A stretch of DNA of 64,000 nucleotides from Qipengyuania mesophila. Lineage in GTDB: Bacteria; Pseudomonadota; Alphaproteobacteria; Sphingomonadales; Sphingomonadaceae. The first letter of the stretch is position 1. Each line of letters starts with the position of its first letter. This document shows positions 16,653 through 28,000 of this stretch, piece by piece. The stretch spans positions 310,001 through 374,000 of the forward strand of contig NZ_JAIGNU010000002.1 of the NCBI RefSeq assembly GCF_019711655.1, written 5' to 3'. The notes under the pieces are model-generated. The model was given only the letters and a program-made list of their open reading frames with translations. It searched no databases and was not told where the DNA came from. Both the position numbers and the translations under genes were made by a program.

Positions 16653-17580
16653 GGTCTTCATCGACGGCGCGGCGGGCACCACCGGCCTCGAAATCGCCGA
16701 TCGGCTCGCCGGACGCAGCGAATTCACCCTGCTCGCGCTCGACGACGAGCGGCGCAAGGACACCTCGGCGCGGCGCGAGGCGCTGAACGAGGCCGACATC
16801 GCCATTCTGTGTCTGCCCGACGAGGCCGCGCGCGAAGCGGTGGACATGCTCGATCCGGCCATGGGCACGCGCGTGATCGACGCCTCGTCGGCGCACCGCA
16901 CCACCGAAGGATGGTGCTACGGCTTTCCCGAACTGGTCGGCAGCGACCGCGTGGCGGCGGCCCGCAGGGTCAGCAATCCCGGCTGCTATCCGACCGGCTT
17001 CCTGGCGCTGGTCGCACCACTCGTGCGCGCCGGCCTGCTGCCCGCCGACTGGCCCTACACCGTCAATGCCGTGAGCGGCTTTTCCGGCGGCGGCAAGGCG
17101 CTGATCGAGCGCTTCGAGACCGCAGGCGCCCCGGCCTTCCGCGCCTATGGCTACGATATGGCGCACAAGCACCTGCCCGAGATGCAGGCGCATGCCGAAC
17201 TCGTGCATCCGGTGCTGTTCGCGCCGGCGGTCGTCCCCGCCTATCGCGGCATGGTGGTCGAGGTCCCGCTGCACCTTGGCGCGATGGAAGGCGAGCCGCA
17301 CGCCGACAGCCTGCGCGATGCGCTGGCCGAATTCTACGCGGATTCGCCCGTGGTGACGGTTCGCGACAAGGGCCCGGTGGGCGAACTCCTGCTCGAAAAG
17401 GATGCCGAGCCCGGCGACGGTCTGGAGCTGTTCGTCTTCGGCAATGAAGGTGGCTGGAACGCGCGCCTCGTCGCCCGGCTCGACAATCTCGGCAAGGGTG
17501 CGAGCGGGGCCGCGGTCCAGAATCTCAACCTGATGTGCGGCCTGCCCGAAACCGCCGGCCTCAAGCTCTCCGCTGCCTAA
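16642..17580 (+). CDS. argC: N-acetyl-gamma-glutamyl-phosphate reductase
   Basis: NADPH-dependent third step of arginine biosynthesis. 312 residues, the short (type 2) form. Rossmann start KVFIDGAAGTTGLEIADRLA; catalytic Cys in VSNPGCYPTGFLA; a conserved His region in YDMAHKHLPEMQAH. The start is a GTG at 16642, overlapping the SH3 gene by 11 bases. A 213-base gap separates it from glnB. Confidence 0.95.
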   Translation: MTHKVFIDGAAGTTGLEIADRLAGRSEFTLLALDDERRKDTSARREALNEADIAILCLPDEAAREAVDMLDPAMGTRVIDASSAHRTTEGWCYGFPELVGSDRVAAARRVSNPGCYPTGFLALVAPLVRAGLLPADWPYTVNAVSGFSGGGKALIERFETAGAPAFRAYGYDMAHKHLPEMQAHAELVHPVLFAPAVVPAYRGMVVEVPLHLGAMEGEPHADSLRDALAEFYADSPVVTVRDKGPVGELLLEKDAEPGDGLELFVFGNEGGWNARLVARLDNLGKGASGAAVQNLNLMCGLPETAGLKLSAA

Positions 17581-17598
17581 GATTTAGGCACGGCCTGA

Positions 17599-18132
<534 letters not shown>

Positions 18133-18190
18133 CGACCCACGGGGCGCGCCCCCGCAATTCCAATTTCCAGTTCAAACGGAGGCAATACCA

Positions 18191-19600
18191 ATGTCGAGTG
18201 CAAAGAAGGTCCTGAAACAGATCGAGGACGACGGTATCGAGTGGGTCGACCTGCGCTTCACCGATCCCAAGGGCAAGTGGCAGCATCTGACGATGGTCGC
18301 GAAGACGCTCGACGAAGACCAGCTCGAAGACGGGCTGATGTTCGACGGCTCGTCGATCGCCGGCTGGAAGGTGATCAATGAATCCGACATGATCCTCAAG
18401 CCCGACCTCGAGCGCGTCTACGTCGATCCCTTCAGCGCCGAGCCGATGATGATCCTGTTCTGCGACATCGTCGAACCCTCGACCGGCGAATGGTATGCCC
18501 GTGACCCGCGCACCACCGCCAAGCGCGCCGAGGCCTATCTCAAGTCGACCGGTATCGGCGATACCATCTACGTCGGCCCCGAGGCCGAGTTCTTCATGTT
18601 CGACGATGTCCGTTTCGAAGACGGCTATGCCGGTTCGGGCTTCACCCTCGACGACATCGAACTGCCGACCAATACCGGCAGGGAATACGAAAGCGGCAAC
18701 CTTGCCCATCGTCCGCGCGCCAAGGGCGGCTATTTCCCCGTCGCCCCGGTCGACAGCGCCGTCGACATCCGCGGCGAGATGGTCTCGACCATGATCGAAA
18801 TGGGATTGAACTGCGACAAGCACCACCACGAAGTGGCCGCCGCGCAGCACGAACTCGGCCTCACCTTCGGCACGCTGGTCGAAACCGCCGACAACATGCA
18901 GATCTACAAGTACGTCGTGCACCAGGTCGCGCATATCTACGGCAAGACCGCGACCTTCATGCCCAAGCCGATCAAGGACGATAACGGCTCGGGCATGCAC
19001 ACCCACATGTCGATCTGGGACGGCGGCAAGCCGACCTTCGCCGGCAACCAGTACGGCGGTCTCAGCGAAAACTGCCTCTATTACATCGGCGGCGTCATCA
19101 AGCACGCCAAGGCATTGAACGCCTTCACCAACCCGACCACCAACAGTTACAAGCGCCTGGTGCCGGGCTTCGAGGCACCCGTGCTGCTGGCCTATTCGGC
19201 GCGCAACCGCTCGGCCTCGTGCCGCATCCCGTATGGTGCGGGCGACAAGGCGAAGCGCGTCGAGTTCCGCTTCCCCGACGCGATGGCGAACCCCTATCTC
19301 GCCTATGCCGCGCTGCTGATGGCCGGGCTCGACGGGATCACCAACAAGATCCATCCCGGCGAAGCCATGGACAAGAACCTCTACGACCTGCCGCCGGCCG
19401 AGCTCGCCGACGTTCCGACCGTGTGCGGGAGCCTGCGCGAGGCGCTCGAGGCGCTCGAGGCCGACCACGAGTTCCTGCTCAAGGGCGACGTCTTCACCAA
19501 GGACCAGATCGACGCCTATGCCGAACTCAAGTGGGACGAGGTCCTGCGAGTCGAAACCACGCCCTGCCCGGCCGAATTCGACATGTATTACAGCGCCTGA
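18191..19600 (+). CDS. glnA: Glutamine synthetase, type I
   Basis: Dodecameric enzyme that makes glutamine from glutamate, ammonia and ATP. 469 residues, standard for GSI. Visible motifs: FDGSSIAGW, metal/substrate blocks [12 protein letters not shown] and [18 protein letters not shown] loop [21 protein letters not shown], and the adenylylation Tyr in [11 protein letters not shown] (residue 398 counting Met), showing the enzyme can be regulated by GlnE. Preceded by AACGGAGGC; followed by a strong terminator. Confidence 0.98.
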   Translation: MSSAKKVLKQIEDDGIEWVDLRFTDPKGKWQHLTMVAKTLDEDQLEDGLMFDGSSIAGWKVINESDMILKPDLERVYVDPFSAEPMMILFCDIVEPSTGEWYARDPRTTAKRAEAYLKSTGIGDTIYVGPEAEFFMFDDVRFEDGYAGSGFTLDDIELPTNTGREYESGNLAHRPRAKGGYFPVAPVDSAVDIRGEMVSTMIEMGLNCDKHHHEVAAAQHELGLTFGTLVETADNMQIYKYVVHQVAHIYGKTATFMPKPIKDDNGSGMHTHMSIWDGGKPTFAGNQYGGLSENCLYYIGGVIKHAKALNAFTNPTTNSYKRLVPGFEAPVLLAYSARNRSASCRIPYGAGDKAKRVEFRFPDAMANPYLAYAALLMAGLDGITNKIHPGEAMDKNLYDLPPAELADVPTVCGSLREALEALEADHEFLLKGDVFTKDQIDAYAELKWDEVLRVETTPCPAEFDMYYSA

Positions 19601-19638
19601 CGCGCTCCGCTCGAAGCAACTCGAACGACAGGGGATTG

Positions 19639-19671
19639 GGCGGTCGGAGCGATCCGGCCGCCTTTCTCTTT
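19639..19671 (+). terminator. Rho-independent terminator after glnA
   Basis: Ten-bp stem GGCGGTCGGA / TCCGGCCGCC (one G-T pair) with a GCGA loop, followed by TTTCTCTTT. It closes the glnB-glnA transcript 38 bases past the glnA stop. Confidence 0.85.
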
Positions 19672-19831
19672 GATGTATATAAAAAGGTGCGACTTTCCCG
19701 CCACTATGCAGGGAAAAAGTTGGGCAAGTATCGTAAACAGACCCTTCCCTTTTGATCGCTTCCAGTCCTAGGATGGATCGATGCGCGACTTGGGGCGCGC
19801 ATTTGCGAACATTTCCTGGAGGGGCTTCGTA

Positions 19832-22800
19832 ATGAAATCTACGTTCAACCGCCGTGGCGGCCGTCTTCTGACGAGCGCTGCGACTATCGCGTTTTCGGCC
19901 ATGGCGCTGAGTTCGCCTGCCCACGCCATCGTCACGAACGACAATGTAGACAACAACACCGACCGCTCGGACGGCGGTTCGGTCGATGCCGATAACGAAT
20001 TTGCCGGGGTCGGCATGTTCTATCGCGCAGACGGCTTCGTCTGCACCGGCACCCTGATCAACCCGCGCACGGTCATCTTCGCCGCGCACTGCGTGAACGA
20101 TCGCGATGCGAGCGAGTACAACCAGGACAATGTGCCTGCCGCTTTCTCGTTCAACGCAAATGCGCTGGACGGCTTCATTTCGTGGATCAATGCCGGGTTC
20201 AACACGGTGCTTGCGGACAACGTCTTCAACGTAAACCGCATCTACTATAATCCGGAATCGGTCGAGCGTCCCGATGGCTTCGGCTTCCTGGAAGGCGACG
20301 TGGCGATTGCAAGCCTCGACACGCCGGCCGCCAATCTGCCGACGTGGTCGCTGCTGTTCTCGCCGCTCCCGACGCCCGACGAGATTACTGCGGAAGACGG
20401 CACCGGTTATCACGTCAATATCACCGGTTACGGTCGTTCGGGCACCGGCACCGGCGGTGCGACGCAGGGGATCGACTGGCGTCGTCGCGCAGCCGAGAAC
20501 ATGGTCGGTTCGCTGACCAGCTTCGACGCGCGCAACACCTTCCTGTTCGGCGCCGCCTTCGGCGACCTGCCGCAGGTACTCTACCGTCTCGATTTCGACG
20601 ATCCGAACAAGACCAACCCGTTCGACTTCAACCTCTACAAGGACGAACCGCGCGAGCGTGAAGGCACGACCGCCGGCGGCGACTCGGGTGGTCCGCTGAT
20701 CCTCGACGCGGCCAACAACACGTTGAGCGACGAAGACCTCGTCATTGCAGTTCTTTCGGGTGGTTCGCGCTTCTTCGGCCCGCAGGTTTTCTCGAGCTAC
20801 GGCACCGAAAGCTTCTACCAGCCGCTGTTCCTGTTCTGGGACTGGATCGCGGCGAACAACCCCTATCGCTACGTCACGGCCAAGGCGGGCGACGGCGCCT
20901 GGGAAGACGGCAGCCACTGGGAAACCACGGTCGACAAGAACTATCGCGTCATCAATGCCGATGGTGAGGTCGTCAACGGTATCCCCACCTCGCCGGGCAA
21001 CGGCCGGATCGGCAGCGAGCCGAACTGGGGTGAAGTCTGTTTCGACCAGGAAGGCGACAATCCGGGTGAAGGTTGCCAGGATCTGTCGACTGGCGAAGAC
21101 ACGCCCCCGGCGCGCAACGCAGACGGGCTCGTCACTTCGGGCATCGGCTCGGTCGACGGCGACGTGATCGACGCCATCGGCGGCGGCAATGCCGTTCGCG
21201 TGGCCTCTGCAACCGGAAGCGCCTCCGGCGGTCGCGGCGCGATCACCCGTGATGGCCTGATCAACGCCAACGAAGCCCACGGCAACGGTGTCGAATTTGC
21301 GGAAGATACCGCCCATGGAAACGGGGCGGACTTCGCGGAAGATACGCCGCACGACAGCGACGGCGGAAGCCCCGAATTCTCGGACGATCCGCTGCCCGAT
21401 CCCACGCTCGACAACGGCCTGCCCGGCGCGACCGACTTCGTGCCCGACAACGTCGATCCGGTCCCCAGCGAGGATCCGACCGTCAATGTGGACCCACGCT
21501 ACTTCGACGTGACGCTCGGCAATGCCGGCACAACGACGCTGAGCAGCGATGTCACCATTGACCGTCTCACCGTGCTCAGCACTGCCGGCCTCAACATCAC
21601 GGCCGACGGCAGCCTGACCTCGCTGATCGACATCAGCCAGTTCGGCGGCACGATGACGGTCGACGGCCAGCTCACCTCGGTAGGCGACTACACGATCTTC
21701 GGCGGTGCACTGCAGGGTACCGGTACGATCACCGCGCCCTTCGTCACCAACATGGTCGGTGCGATCTCGCCGGGTACCGTGGGCGGCATCGGCACGCTGA
21801 CGATCGACGGATCGTTGGTTATGTCTTCGCAATCGACCCTGCTGATCGACATCGGGCCGAACGGCACTTCTGACACGCTCGCAGTCACGGGTGACGCTTC
21901 GCTCGCTGGCGACGTGATGGTTGGCTCCGGTATCACCGGTCAGGTCAACGGCCTAGGCCAGACCTACACCATCATGACGGTCGACGGCGGGATCTATGGT
22001 TCGTTCGACGTGAACGACCTCAGTCCGATCCTGCGTCAGCAGTTCACCTACACCGACAACGCTGTGCTGATGCAGATTCGTGCACGCAGCTACAACAACG
22101 TGATCGACCTCACGAACTCGGTGCAGCGCGGCTATGCCCAGCTGTTCGACCAGAACCGCAGCAACGCGGCGCTGGCCGAGCTCTATGCACTCGACTTCGC
22201 GGACGTCGCCACCATCCAGGCCACCTTCGACGGTCTGGCTCCGGTGTCGGAGAGCGCGGTTCGTCAGCTGGCTGCACAGTCGTACAACCATCTCGGCTCG
22301 TTCAACGCCTCGCGCCTGCGTGAGTCGACGCTGGAGCGGTCGGGTGGCACCATCGCCACGCTCGGCAATCCGATCCAGACCGCACAGATGGAAGTCTCGC
22401 GCGGCAGCCAGCCGGTCCTGACCGGTGCGCTGGGCCTCGACCAGGGCGACGAACCGACCAGCATGCGTCAGGGTGCCATCCGCGAGGATGTCGGCATCTT
22501 CCTGGCAGGCGGCCTGCTCAACGGCAGCGGGGCTCCGATGCCGGGCTACAGCGGCGACACCGATATTGACGGCTACTTCTTCGCCGGCGGTATCGAGTAC
22601 TTCCCGAGCGAGAGTTCGATGATCGGCCTGTCGGGCTATTACTCGAACCTCGACGCGGATGTTGCGCTGGGCCAGGAAGCCGACTCGAAGATGTTCGCGG
22701 TCTCGCTCTATGGTAGTGCCAAGACCGAAGACGGCTTCGTCCTCGATGGCCAGGTGAGCCTGACCAAGGTCGACATGGACACCACCCGGACGGTGGGCTT

Positions 22801-23305
22801 CCTCGGAACCACGCAGACGCTTTCGAGCGAGAGCAGCGACGGTGGCATCTCCGCCGCGGTCGGAATCTCCTACGACTTCGAAGGTGATTTCGGCACGTTC
22901 TCGCCCGGCATCGAACTGCGCTATGCCGACCATTCCTTCGACGTGGTCGAGGAAACCGGCGGGACGCTGGCGCTGCGGATCAACCGCGAGGACTTCGAAA
23001 GCCTCCAGGGGCGGATCGGTTTCGACTACCAGAAGTCGACCGGCTCGTTCCAGATCGACCTCAATGCCGACTGGGTCCACGAGTACGAAGACAGCGTCTA
23101 TGCCGTCGGCGCGCAGTTCGCTGCGGGCACCGGTCCGGCCGTGCCGTTCCGCGTCGCTTCGACGGACAAGGACTGGGGCGAAGTCGGCCTGGCAGCGCAG
23201 TTCGTCTCCGGCTCGGCGAAGTTCGGCCTCGGTGTCGACACGACCATCAGCCGCAGCAATGCCAACGCACAGACCTACCGTGCCATGGCGAGCTTCAAGT
23301 TCTAA
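19832..23305 (+). CDS. Autotransporter with trypsin-like (S1) serine protease passenger
   Basis: 1157 residues in four parts. (1) Signal peptide 1-32, ending SSPAHA. (2) S1 protease: His86 in VIFAAHCV, Asp156 in GDVAIASLD, Ser285 in AGGDSGGPLI. (3) Acidic linker ~380-590 with a tandem 12-residue repeat (AHGNG-x-x-FAEDT), followed by a beta-helix-like stem of Gly/Thr strands (TTTLSSDVTIDRLTVLS, GALQGTGTITAPF) with a passenger-associated SPGTVGGIGTLTIDG motif. (4) Beta-barrel of about 280 residues ending ASFKF, the expected C-terminal Phe. GGAGGGG eight bases upstream picks this ATG over one 51 bases earlier. Surface or secreted protease; substrate unknown. Confidence 0.9.
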   Translation: MKSTFNRRGGRLLTSAATIAFSAMALSSPAHAIVTNDNVDNNTDRSDGGSVDADNEFAGVGMFYRADGFVCTGTLINPRTVIFAAHCVNDRDASEYNQDNVPAAFSFNANALDGFISWINAGFNTVLADNVFNVNRIYYNPESVERPDGFGFLEGDVAIASLDTPAANLPTWSLLFSPLPTPDEITAEDGTGYHVNITGYGRSGTGTGGATQGIDWRRRAAENMVGSLTSFDARNTFLFGAAFGDLPQVLYRLDFDDPNKTNPFDFNLYKDEPREREGTTAGGDSGGPLILDAANNTLSDEDLVIAVLSGGSRFFGPQVFSSYGTESFYQPLFLFWDWIAANNPYRYVTAKAGDGAWEDGSHWETTVDKNYRVINADGEVVNGIPTSPGNGRIGSEPNWGEVCFDQEGDNPGEGCQDLSTGEDTPPARNADGLVTSGIGSVDGDVIDAIGGGNAVRVASATGSASGGRGAITRDGLINANEAHGNGVEFAEDTAHGNGADFAEDTPHDSDGGSPEFSDDPLPDPTLDNGLPGATDFVPDNVDPVPSEDPTVNVDPRYFDVTLGNAGTTTLSSDVTIDRLTVLSTAGLNITADGSLTSLIDISQFGGTMTVDGQLTSVGDYTIFGGALQGTGTITAPFVTNMVGAISPGTVGGIGTLTIDGSLVMSSQSTLLIDIGPNGTSDTLAVTGDASLAGDVMVGSGITGQVNGLGQTYTIMTVDGGIYGSFDVNDLSPILRQQFTYTDNAVLMQIRARSYNNVIDLTNSVQRGYAQLFDQNRSNAALAELYALDFADVATIQATFDGLAPVSESAVRQLAAQSYNHLGSFNASRLRESTLERSGGTIATLGNPIQTAQMEVSRGSQPVLTGALGLDQGDEPTSMRQGAIREDVGIFLAGGLLNGSGAPMPGYSGDTDIDGYFFAGGIEYFPSESSMIGLSGYYSNLDADVALGQEADSKMFAVSLYGSAKTEDGFVLDGQVSLTKVDMDTTRTVGFLGTTQTLSSESSDGGISAAVGISYDFEGDFGTFSPGIELRYADHSFDVVEETGGTLALRINREDFESLQGRIGFDYQKSTGSFQIDLNADWVHEYEDSVYAVGAQFAAGTGPAVPFRVASTDKDWGEVGLAAQFVSGSAKFGLGVDTTISRSNANAQTYRAMASFKF
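21275..21346 (+). repeat. 36-bp in-frame tandem repeat in the autotransporter linker
   Basis: Two 36-base units (21275-21310 and 21311-21346) encode AHGNGVEFAEDT and AHGNGADFAEDT; a third, decayed unit starts at 21347 (PHDSD). Several silent differences between units show the duplication is not brand new. Confidence 0.85.
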
Positions 23306-23334
23306 ACCAGACCAGGGGCTCAGGCTCAGACAGG

Positions 23335-23370
23335 AAGGGCCGTCCGGGAAACCGGGCGGCCCTTTTCTTT
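23335..23370 (+). terminator. Rho-independent terminator after the autotransporter
   Basis: Thirteen-bp stem starting AAGGGCCGTCCGG and closing CCGGGCGGCCCTT (one G-T pair) around a GAAA tetraloop, then TTTTCTTT-like tail. Thirty bases past the stop. Confidence 0.88.
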
Positions 23371-23519
23371 GGTGCAAAGGCACCAGCGAGCCGATGTCAT
23401 CCGTCCCGGCCCCGATCCGCGCTCCTGATCGCAGCCAGCGCATGATCGAATGGTTGCTCGGAGATTAACCGGAACCCCATCCTTTCGGCACCGTTGGAGC
23501 CCAAAAAGGAGTTTTTGAA

Positions 23520-24491
23520 ATGCGTATCTTGGTCGCAGGCGCCGCGGCGGTCGCACTCGCGGCGGCCGGAGCCAATGCCGAACCGGGCAAAGGCAAAGGA
23601 AACGAACACGGCGGCAAGCCACATGCCGCAGCGCAATCCGCAAAGGATCGCGGAAACGGGGGCGCCAAGCGCGCACAATCCCACGAACGCCATTCGTCAG
23701 GTTCGAAACCTCATCCGGCATCCCAAAAGCGCGAAGAGTTCCGCGGAAACGGACGGACATCCGCCCGCGGGGACGACCAGCGCAGCGCGCGTCCGGCAGG
23801 ACGGGAAGACCGGAGCAAACAGGCCCCGCGCACCCGGGTCGAGCGCTATGGCGTCGAGAGGATTCGCGATCGCGAATTTCTGGTCCGTGATCGCAGTCGC
23901 GGCCTCATTGCCGGCTGCCCACCGGGTCTCGCGCGCAAGAACAATGGCTGCCTGCCTCCGGGACAGGCCAAGAAGCGGTCCATACGCTCGACCGGCTGGA
24001 ACGGCTACACCTATCGACCGCGCCTGTTCGGGCTGACGAACTATGCGCCGGGTCCTTACGAATACGCCGGAGGCTATCTGCTGCGCGCCCTGAACGACGG
24101 AAGTATCTCCGGTTACATCCCGCTGCTCGGCGGCGCACTGGCGATCGGCAATACCTGGCCCTCGACCTACCAGAGCTACGCCCTGCCCGACTATTACGTC
24201 GATTATTACGACCTCGGGCCGTCCAACTCCTATCGTTACGCCGACAACGTCATCTACCGCGTCGATCCGGAGGACGCCGCCATCGCATCGGTCGCCGCCC
24301 TGCTGACGGGCGACGAGTTCGTGGTCGGACAGCCGATGCCGCAGGGCTATGACGTATACAACGTCCCCTATTCCTACCGCGACCGCTACCGCGATACGCA
24401 GGACGCCTGGTATCGCTACTCGGATGGCTACGTTTACCGCGTGGATCCGACAACGCAGCTGGTCGCAGCCGCAATCGATCTTCTCGTATGA
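23520..24491 (+). CDS. Exported basic protein with CPPG...CLPPGQ motif (RcnB-like family)
   Basis: 323 residues with a signal peptide (MRILVAGAAAVALAAAGANA). Residues ~21-110 are a disordered, very basic, His/Arg/Gly-rich stretch. Then comes CPPGLARKNNGCLPPGQAKK, a motif of RcnB-like and related sphingomonad envelope proteins. The C-terminal half is Tyr-rich and repetitive, with two copies of a Y-RVDP unit (VIYRVDPED, YVYRVDPTT) and runs such as ALPDYYVDYYDLG. RcnB of E. coli is a periplasmic nickel/cobalt protein; metal binding here is inference. Strong AAAAAGGAG before the ATG. The stop overlaps the next gene as ATGA. Confidence 0.75.
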   Translation: MRILVAGAAAVALAAAGANAEPGKGKGNEHGGKPHAAAQSAKDRGNGGAKRAQSHERHSSGSKPHPASQKREEFRGNGRTSARGDDQRSARPAGREDRSKQAPRTRVERYGVERIRDREFLVRDRSRGLIAGCPPGLARKNNGCLPPGQAKKRSIRSTGWNGYTYRPRLFGLTNYAPGPYEYAGGYLLRALNDGSISGYIPLLGGALAIGNTWPSTYQSYALPDYYVDYYDLGPSNSYRYADNVIYRVDPEDAAIASVAALLTGDEFVVGQPMPQGYDVYNVPYSYRDRYRDTQDAWYRYSDGYVYRVDPTTQLVAAAIDLLV

Positions 24492-25081
24492 GGTGGCCAA
24501 CGATGCCCGCAACCTGGAAATCCGCACTCGCGCCGCTGGCGCTGGCCCTGCTCGTTCCGACGACGGCTTGCAGCGACGCTGACAGCTCCGCCAAGGAAAA
24601 TGGCACGCGGGACGATGGCACGCAGACCCTCGCCTCCGCTCTTGCCTCGGATAACGACCTCCGCAGCTTGCAGGCCGCAGTCGAACGCTCGGACTTATCG
24701 GGCGTGTTCGACGGGCCGGCGAGCTATACCGTCCTCGCACCCGACGATGCCGCCTTCGAGGCGCTCGGCGATGAGGGCGAAACCCTGCTCGAGGCCGACC
24801 AGCGCCCCATACTGGTGGCGATCCTGCGCGATCACCTGCTCCCCGGCCATCTCACGCCCGAAACGATCGGCGAAGCGATCGAACGCAAGGGTGGGCCGGT
24901 CACCATGACCACGCTCGGCCAGACAGAGGTTTCCTTCAGCCGGTCGGGCGACGACATCGTGGTGTCGAGCGGTGACGGAACGACCGCGCAGTTCGCAGGC
25001 GCGGCCATTGCCACCAACAATGGCGTGATCATCCCCATCGACACGGTGCTGTTGCCGCCCCGGCAGGATACGGCGTCTTAG
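24488..25081 (+). CDS. Fasciclin-domain lipoprotein
   Basis: 197 residues. The leader SALAPLALALLVPTTACSD has a lipobox (TTAC), predicting a lipid-anchored periplasmic or outer-membrane protein. The fasciclin (FAS1) fold is marked by YTVLAPDDAAFEAL, ILRDHLLPGHLTPETI and the closing NNGVIIPIDTVLLPP. FAS1 domains usually mediate adhesion or protein contacts. The ATG overlaps the stop of the CPPG-motif gene (ATGA), so both are made together; an ATG at 24503 is an alternative. Ends 4 bases inside the convergent tamB gene. Confidence 0.88.
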   Translation: MRWPTMPATWKSALAPLALALLVPTTACSDADSSAKENGTRDDGTQTLASALASDNDLRSLQAAVERSDLSGVFDGPASYTVLAPDDAAFEALGDEGETLLEADQRPILVAILRDHLLPGHLTPETIGEAIERKGGPVTMTTLGQTEVSFSRSGDDIVVSSGDGTTAQFAGAAIATNNGVIIPIDTVLLPPRQDTAS

Positions 25082-28000
25082 TAGTCCCGGCTGATCTCGG
25101 CGACGACGCTCTCGCGTCCCACGGTCGAGACGGCGGCGAGGAGCGATAGCCAGCTGGTCACGCGGAATTCCACCTCGGTCGCGCTGTAGCCGCGGCCGTC
25201 GGTGATGATCTCGGCATAGAAGCGACGTCCGAAATTCTTGCCCAGCGCCACGCCGGTGCCGCGCCCGAGGGCGGGGTCGGCACTGACGATCCGCAACCGG
25301 TCGAGACCGATGGCACTGCGCAGCTGGTTGATCGGATCCATCCCCCCACCTCCGCGCAGGCTCGCGACTGCGGCGCCGAGTTGCAGCGCATCGGTCGCCG
25401 AAAGGCTGGTCACCGAGCCGCCGAACAGCAGGCGGGCGAGCAGTTCCTCCTCGGGCAGGGCGGGATTGGAACTGAAGGCGATCTCGGGCTGGGTGGCACT
25501 GCCGGTGACCGTCGCCTCTACGGTCAGGCCGTCGCGCTCGGTTTCGGCCCTTATGTCGAGCCGCGGATCGATCGGGACGGTCTCGTCGAAATCGATGTCG
25601 CCCCGGGTCAGCTCGAATTGCGTCCCGGCGAAGGTGTAATCGCCGCGGATCATGGTCGCGCTGCCGCCGATCCGCGGATCGTCGGTCGTGCCGCGCAGGA
25701 GAATATCGGCCGACCACTCGCTATCGAGCCCCATGCCGTCGACATCGATCCGGCTCGATGCCTTGGCATCGACGAGATAGCGCCACGGGCGCGCGGGGGC
25801 GGCGCGCGGCGCGCGATTGGCCGGCGCGTTGATCTCGCGCGTGGCGATCTGCGGTAGGCGCAAGTCGTCCGCCGCGGTGCCCAGCCTCCAGCTGGCACGG
25901 TCGACCCGTACCCGACCAGCGATCGTGCCGCCGAGGCCGTTCGACACGATCCGCAGCGGGCCGGTGATCGTCGCGCTGAGGCCGGCGGTGTCGATCAGTC
26001 TGGCGTTCCTGGCAGAGGCGCGCAGGTCGATGATCGGCCCGCGGATTTCGAGCAGCCGGCCCTCAACCGTCTCGCCTAGCGTCCTCAGGTCGACGATCCC
26101 GCTCCCGCTGACGCTCCCGCCATTGACCGCCGTCCCCGAGAAGCTGGCCAGCTGCAATCGCGAGCCGCTGAACTTGCCGCGCACGGCGAGGTCGCGAATG
26201 TCGGTGCCCGAAATGGCGCTGCGCAGATGCAGCGCATCGCCCGCGATCGAGCCGCGCACCGTGGGATCCTGCAGCGATCCGGTTGCATCGGCCGCGATGG
26301 CGATCGGCCCGGTGATGTCGAAGGTGTCGAGAGCGGCGAGCCGCCACAGGCTTTCAGCCGCACCGCGATAGCGGAGTTGGCCGAAGAGCCTGCCCGCGCG
26401 CAACCGGTCGAGCAGCAGCCCGCTGCCCGGTAGCCCGGTGATCCGCGCCTGCACTCGGCCACGCTGGATATCCTCATTGCCGAGCACCGCCCGCGCGGCG
26501 AGTTCGCTTTCCGACAGGCGCGCCACCAACGCGACGTCGACCGGGCGAGAGGTCAGCACTAGGCCCGATCGCGTCAGCCCCTCGATCTTGACCTTGGCCT
26601 CGCTCACCGGGAGACCTCTCGCGCCGGCGCGGTAGTCGATGGTGCCTGAAATGGTCCCACCCAGTCCGGTATCCGGACGGACGATGTCGATCAGCGACAG
26701 CGGCATGCGGGCAAGCTTGAACTCGAAATCGAGACTGCCGCCGCCGAAGCTGCCCGCCGCGATCATCCCCGCGCTGCCATAGGACAGCTGCGTCGGGGTC
26801 AGCCGCCACCCTCCCCCGTCGAGGCTGGTCAGCACGGCGCGGCGCGGCATGGAGATGCGTCGCCCGGCGAATTCCCCCTGCGCCGCCAGTGCCATGCGCT
26901 CGGGCGTCACAGTCGCGTTCAGGTCGAGCGCGAAGCGCCCGCTGCGCCGCCCGGCGAGCGAGGCATCGATCCGGCCGACGCCGTCCTCAACCTCGCCCTT
27001 GGCGGCGAGTCGGCCGATGAACAGCGAGCCATAGGAAAGCCCCGCCGCCGTGCCCGTGCCGGTGAAACTCGTGTGCCCCTCGCGGATCAGCCCCGCAGCA
27101 GTGATGTCGGCGCGGGCGATCCGCATGGCAGGCTCGCCGCCGAAGCGGGCGTTGCGCGCATGCAGGTCGATGTCGAGCCCCTGGCCGCCACCGCGCGGAG
27201 CCAGGGCCACCGTGCCGTCGATCCCGCCTCCGGCGAAGGCGAGCTGCCCATCGGCACCACCATCCGCCAGCGAGACGGCGCCGGTCACCTTTGTGTCGGA
27301 GACGCGCATCTCCTCGATCGCGATGCGCGTCGGCCCGCCTGCGGGCGCGGTCAGTCCGAGCGTGCCCTCGAATGGCCCGAACAGCGATTGGCCATCGGTA
27401 TCGATGATGAAGCCGTCATCGCGTGGGGCAATGGCGACCCGGACGTTTTCGAGCCCCGTCGTCGGCTTGGCGAAGACCAGCGCGGCGCTCGGCCCCGCCT
27501 TAGTCAGGCTGGCCTCGACGGTGAAGGGCCCGTAATCCACGTGGGTCCCGCGCCCGGCGAGGCGCGTCGCCCCCTCGCGGACGCTGCCATCGAGTGCGAG
27601 GTGGACCTTGCTCGCGTCGATCCGCATCCGGTTGAAGTCGAGCGGCGCATTTCCGCCCACCGCCACCCCGCCACGGACGCGGATCGGGGTCCCGGCGAGA
27701 TTGGCGAGCGTGGCGTTGGTCACCGGCGCGACCCGCGCGTCGAGATCGGCCGAAAGGCGCCAGGGCGTGCCCGACGCCAGTGACAGGTCGATCACCGCTG
27801 TGCCGCCCAGCATGCCGACATTCTCGAGCGCCAACCGCTCGGCACGCACCGGACCGCGAAGTTGGTAGTCCCCGCTGGCGAGATCGCCCCGCAGCGCCAG
27901 ATTGGCCGACGCAGCGGGGAAAGCGAGGCGCAGGTCGTCCGATCTCAGCGTCGCTCCGGTCAGGACGATCGAGCTGCGCGCAACACCGTTGATCAGCCGA

